Shown: positions 28,059-30,631 of the stretch, piece by piece
How the letters are laid out: every line of letters starts with the position of its first letter
Numbering within the stretch: position 1 is the first letter of the stretch
Source: a virus
Reading direction: 5' to 3' (one strand)
Length of the DNA stretch: 30,631 nt
Virus record (IMG/VR): IMGVR_UViG_3300009093_000034
Span: 1-30,631 of that record
The notes under the pieces: model-generated
What the model was told of the DNA's origin: nothing
Databases searched by the model: none
Seen by the model: the letters and a program-made list of their open reading frames with translations, nothing else
Made by a program: the position numbers and the translations under genes

Positions 28059-30278
28059 TTATGGTCTTCGAAGACCCATGGTTTGTAATCTTTTCATGGT
28101 ATCGATCTTGGCTTGTTCTGCCGTCTTTTCAACGATCTTGTCAGGGTCAAAGATCTCGTGCCCCAAGAACTCATACTTTCGTAAGAGCTCACAGTTGGCA
28201 GCTAGAACGTCTGCACCGTCTTTTGCATGGATGCCAATCATGCTGGTCAACCAGTTCTCGTCACCTTCGTAGACCAAGTCGCCGTTCGTGTGGTCGATCT
28301 TCATCGTACCAGTCTTGTGTCCTGTGGCATCTTTTCTCTTAACCATCTGAAGACTTCTCATGTTGTTCTTGGCGTGGATGTTGTGTCCCATCTTGAACCG
28401 ACCCGTCTCAACTAGACCGACAAAACCAATGTAAGGCTCAATGGTCTTGTCTACTGAGAGAAACTCAACCTCAAGACCGCGACGAAGAAGACTTTGTACA
28501 GCGGGTTCAGATTGGAACCGGTCGAAAGAGACTTTGCTGATGGTCAACATTCCCTCATCGATCAAGTCTGTGATGAAACATCTGATGGCGTCCAAGTTGA
28601 TACGTCCACCAGCAGGCGTGATCATGATCAACATGTCGTTGATGTACACGTTCTCGTACAGATCTCCACCTGAAACCTCTGCTCCAGCTCGAATGGTCTT
28701 CATCTGTTTCTCAACATGAGAGACTCCAATAGCTGCAACGTCTCCAGAGATGGATTGGTCAACAGAAACCACACGAGGAAGGTGAGGGTTTCTCCAAAAT
28801 CGATATCTATCCAAACTTCTGATGAAGAAGATGTCTTTCACTTGATTCCAGATCAACTTCTCAGGAGCATCCATAGAAGGAGCGGTCAAGTGTTTGTAGA
28901 AGGATCTAAGTTTTGGAACGAACACCCTATCCACCACACTTCCGTCGTAGAAGATCTTATCAGATGAACCAGCTGGGATACCAGCTTGGTCCTTTAGAGC
29001 CTCAAAGAGGTTTTCTTCAAAGGTAGCTTGATAGTCCTTTCTAGCTCCGTCCTTCTCTTGAAGGATCTTAGGAACCTTGATGACGTCAGGCATGTACTCA
29101 GGAACTGAGGCTCTGTCAATAACGATAGGTGGTTTACCTTTACCTCCGATGAACACGAAGAAGGCCTTGTCGTCTTTTACTTCTCCCTTTTCATCAAAGG
29201 TGTCTTCAGGAAAGTCTCTTTTGTTGAAGTGCCAACGAGAACCTCGGACGATGTAGTTCTCAGGGTTCTTAGGAGCATCATTGACGATCCAATCATCGAT
29301 TGGATTCTCAAGGGAGTTAGGAGAGGAGTCTAGAACGAACCTACCAAAGTAGTTGCTCTTCATACGAGACTCAATACGAGATCTGAGCTTGGTGAAGAAC
29401 TTGAAGACGAAGTCGTCAGACTTTCCGGCATCAGAGAAGAAGCTCAACTCGGTCATGTTTCCAACGGCGATAGTCTGTCCCAAGAGTCCGTTAGGGTTTG
29501 AGATCAACTTGAAGTTGGCACCGCCAGAGAACTGAAGAGCAGAGGTTGGAACTGCCGTTGTCCAGTAGATCTTATCGATGTTTCCCATTCTTGAGAAGTC
29601 TCGGTCCCTTTCAAGCATGGCATCTTTTGAGTGAACCTTCTCAAAGAACTCTGAGGCTTGGAGCATGTTGAGCATTGGTTCAAGAAGCAACTCAGAAGAC
29701 TTCTTCAAAGAGGTTGCTGCGTAAACTTGGGTGTAAACGGTAGCTGGAGAATGGCCTAGGTATCTCCAAGGAGCTCTCATCATGGAGAAGTTCATCCCCA
29801 AGAAGAGGTTGACTAGAACTACCATGAAGGACTTACCGAAACCAATGTAAGGGTTCAGAACCAAAGTTCTGTAAGGCTTGAGAGGATCAAGGAACTCAAT
29901 GAAAGCTTTTCTAACCCAAGGATAGATCGTGTTAGCAGTCTCTCCTAGGTATCGTGATGTCAAGAACTCTTCAGGCGTTGGTGGTTTATCTCTGAAGTTA
30001 ACCCTCCAGCTGTTGGAGAGAAGATCCTGCTTCTCAGCGTTGGACATGTGAGGGTCTGTCAAGATGAAATCAAGAGCAGCTTTGATCTGAGGAAGGCTGA
30101 TGCCTTTTACCTCTGGTCGTTCAAGTAGCGATGTGTCTCCAGCAAGGAGATCCTTGAGCATGAAGTCTAGTTCTTTCAAGACACTAGGATCAATGGAAGA
30201 CAGAGGGGCGGAAGGAAGTGCATCCAATAAAGTAGGATGCGGATTGACCAAATTTATTGGTTCTCGTTCTACATTCAT
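28059..30278 (-). CDS. terL: Terminase large subunit
   Basis: 739 aa from the ATG at 30278; a GTG six bases earlier (30284) is in frame, and neither has a clear ribosome site. The ATPase part has a Walker A-like GFGKS (146-150), a Walker B candidate GNMTELSFFSDAG near 273-285, and a coupling motif LDSSPN near 316. The nuclease part has VVSVDQS (Asp507), KVSFDRFQS (Asp586) and HAKDGADVLAA (Asp687, Asp690), the RNase H-like layout of TerL. It pumps phage DNA into the capsid and cuts it. It is longer and more divergent than most TerL proteins. No small subunit is seen next to it. Confidence 0.85.
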   Translation of the reverse strand: MNVEREPINLVNPHPTLLDALPSAPLSSIDPSVLKELDFMLKDLLAGDTSLLERPEVKGISLPQIKAALDFILTDPHMSNAEKQDLLSNSWRVNFRDKPPTPEEFLTSRYLGETANTIYPWVRKAFIEFLDPLKPYRTLVLNPYIGFGKSFMVVLVNLFLGMNFSMMRAPWRYLGHSPATVYTQVYAATSLKKSSELLLEPMLNMLQASEFFEKVHSKDAMLERDRDFSRMGNIDKIYWTTAVPTSALQFSGGANFKLISNPNGLLGQTIAVGNMTELSFFSDAGKSDDFVFKFFTKLRSRIESRMKSNYFGRFVLDSSPNSLENPIDDWIVNDAPKNPENYIVRGSRWHFNKRDFPEDTFDEKGEVKDDKAFFVFIGGKGKPPIVIDRASVPEYMPDVIKVPKILQEKDGARKDYQATFEENLFEALKDQAGIPAGSSDKIFYDGSVVDRVFVPKLRSFYKHLTAPSMDAPEKLIWNQVKDIFFIRSLDRYRFWRNPHLPRVVSVDQSISGDVAAIGVSHVEKQMKTIRAGAEVSGGDLYENVYINDMLIMITPAGGRINLDAIRCFITDLIDEGMLTISKVSFDRFQSEPAVQSLLRRGLEVEFLSVDKTIEPYIGFVGLVETGRFKMGHNIHAKNNMRSLQMVKRKDATGHKTGTMKIDHTNGDLVYEGDENWLTSMIGIHAKDGADVLAANCELLRKYEFLGHEIFDPDKIVEKTAEQAKIDTMKRLQTMGLRRP

Positions 30279-30392
30279 AATCACTTAGTAGCGCCACATT
30301 GAATAGTTATTTATTCAATAAAAAAATTCAATCTGTTTACTAGCTCCAAGCTGTACACTAATTATTTTACCCCATTTTAGAGGTTAAAAACC
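30279..30392. promoter_or_regulatory. AT-rich divergent gap with an inverted repeat
   Basis: Lies between terL (-) and the last gene (+). ATTGAATA / TATTCAAT (30298-30305 and 30312-30319, loop GTTATT) is followed by seven A and a third ATTCAAT (30326-30332). Promoters for both directions are expected here, but I find neither of the two motif families. TACACT at about 30354 could be a -10 for the rightward gene. Confidence 0.4.
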
Positions 30393-30631
30393 GTGTCTGA
30401 CAGCAAAAAGGTAGGTCCAAATCGTTGGACCCGAAGGTTCTTTACAGCAGGAACCGCCGTGCTTGGATTCATTCTCATTCTGTTCACAGTCTTCTATGCT
30501 AAAACTGTGTCCTTGAAGGCTCAAGAAGAGGATTCTATCCTTAAACTTAGAAACCTTCAATTCAACTACGTTTCTGGTGTCTTAGCTGAAGAGTTAAGAG
30601 ACGCTGACAAGTTCTCCAAGGAACTTACGTT
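30393..30631 (+). CDS. Membrane-anchored protein, C-terminus cut off by the window edge
   Basis: The open frame from a GTG at 30393 (AGAGG 9 bases upstream) runs to the right edge with 79 full codons. It begins MSDSKKVGPNRWTRRFF, then one hydrophobic segment (about 18-37, TAGTAVLGFILILFTVFYA) and a polar helical region (KAQEEDSILKLRNLQF). A basic N-terminus before one membrane helix predicts the C-terminal part outside the cytoplasm. No family recognised. Confidence 0.75.
   Translation, partial: MSDSKKVGPNRWTRRFFTAGTAVLGFILILFTVFYAKTVSLKAQEEDSILKLRNLQFNYVSGVLAEELRDADKFSKELT

Noticed and set aside
1-30631. tRNA genes, CRISPR arrays, IS elements, attachment sites
   Set aside because: I saw no cloverleaf-like segment, no regularly spaced repeats, no transposase or integrase and no long terminal inverted repeats.

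Overview
The window is a densely packed piece of a large tailed double-stranded DNA phage genome (Caudoviricetes). It holds a terminase large subunit, a tail fibre with an S74 intramolecular chaperone domain, rIIA and rIIB homologues, and a large phage-encoded set of replication and nucleotide genes. The replication genes are a clamp loader, a probable sliding clamp, a RecA-type recombinase, a flap endonuclease and a RecB-type nuclease. The nucleotide genes are ThyX, NrdA, a glutaredoxin and NrdB. Genes overlap or sit a few bases apart, no gene-free stretch exceeds about 160 bases, and I see no tRNA, IS element or CRISPR array. I cannot name the host. Shine-Dalgarno sites (AGGAG type) and sigma70-like -10 boxes fit a bacterium.

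Layout: 1-1044 (-) partial unknown gene. 1093-9900 (+): tail fibre, two-helix membrane protein, HNH nuclease, polynucleotide-kinase-like P-loop protein, terminator, clamp loader, RecB-type nuclease, HAD phosphatase-like protein, AAA+ ATPase, unknown 433-aa protein. 9897-17208 (-): read from the right, ThyX, glycosyltransferase, small genes, flap nuclease, winged-helix protein, RecA, a clamp-like protein split over two frames, and a sigma-like factor. 17289-20987 (+): rIIA, rIIB, terminator, small gene. 20984-23693 (-): three unknown genes, one with DnaJ-type zinc repeats. 23854-28025 (+): nrdA, glutaredoxin, nrdB and two small genes. 28059-30278 (-): terminase. 30393 to the end (+): partial membrane-anchored protein.

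Three things stand out. First, the ribonucleotide reductase looks rewired: NrdA lacks its C-terminal redox cysteines, the glutaredoxin next to it carries a C-terminal CxxC tail, and NrdB has Phe where the radical Tyr should be. Second, the sliding clamp appears broken into a 74-aa and a 330-aa reading frame joined by a +1 shift at a stop codon. Third, two promoter-like motif families recur in intergenic gaps. TGAGATATTG lies before four plus-strand units that look like early modules. TATAyTA lies before replication and nucleotide genes, and at three of these the spacing to ATG predicts leaderless mRNAs. The sigma-like gene directly downstream of the clamp suggests T4-like coupling of late transcription to replication; that is inference.
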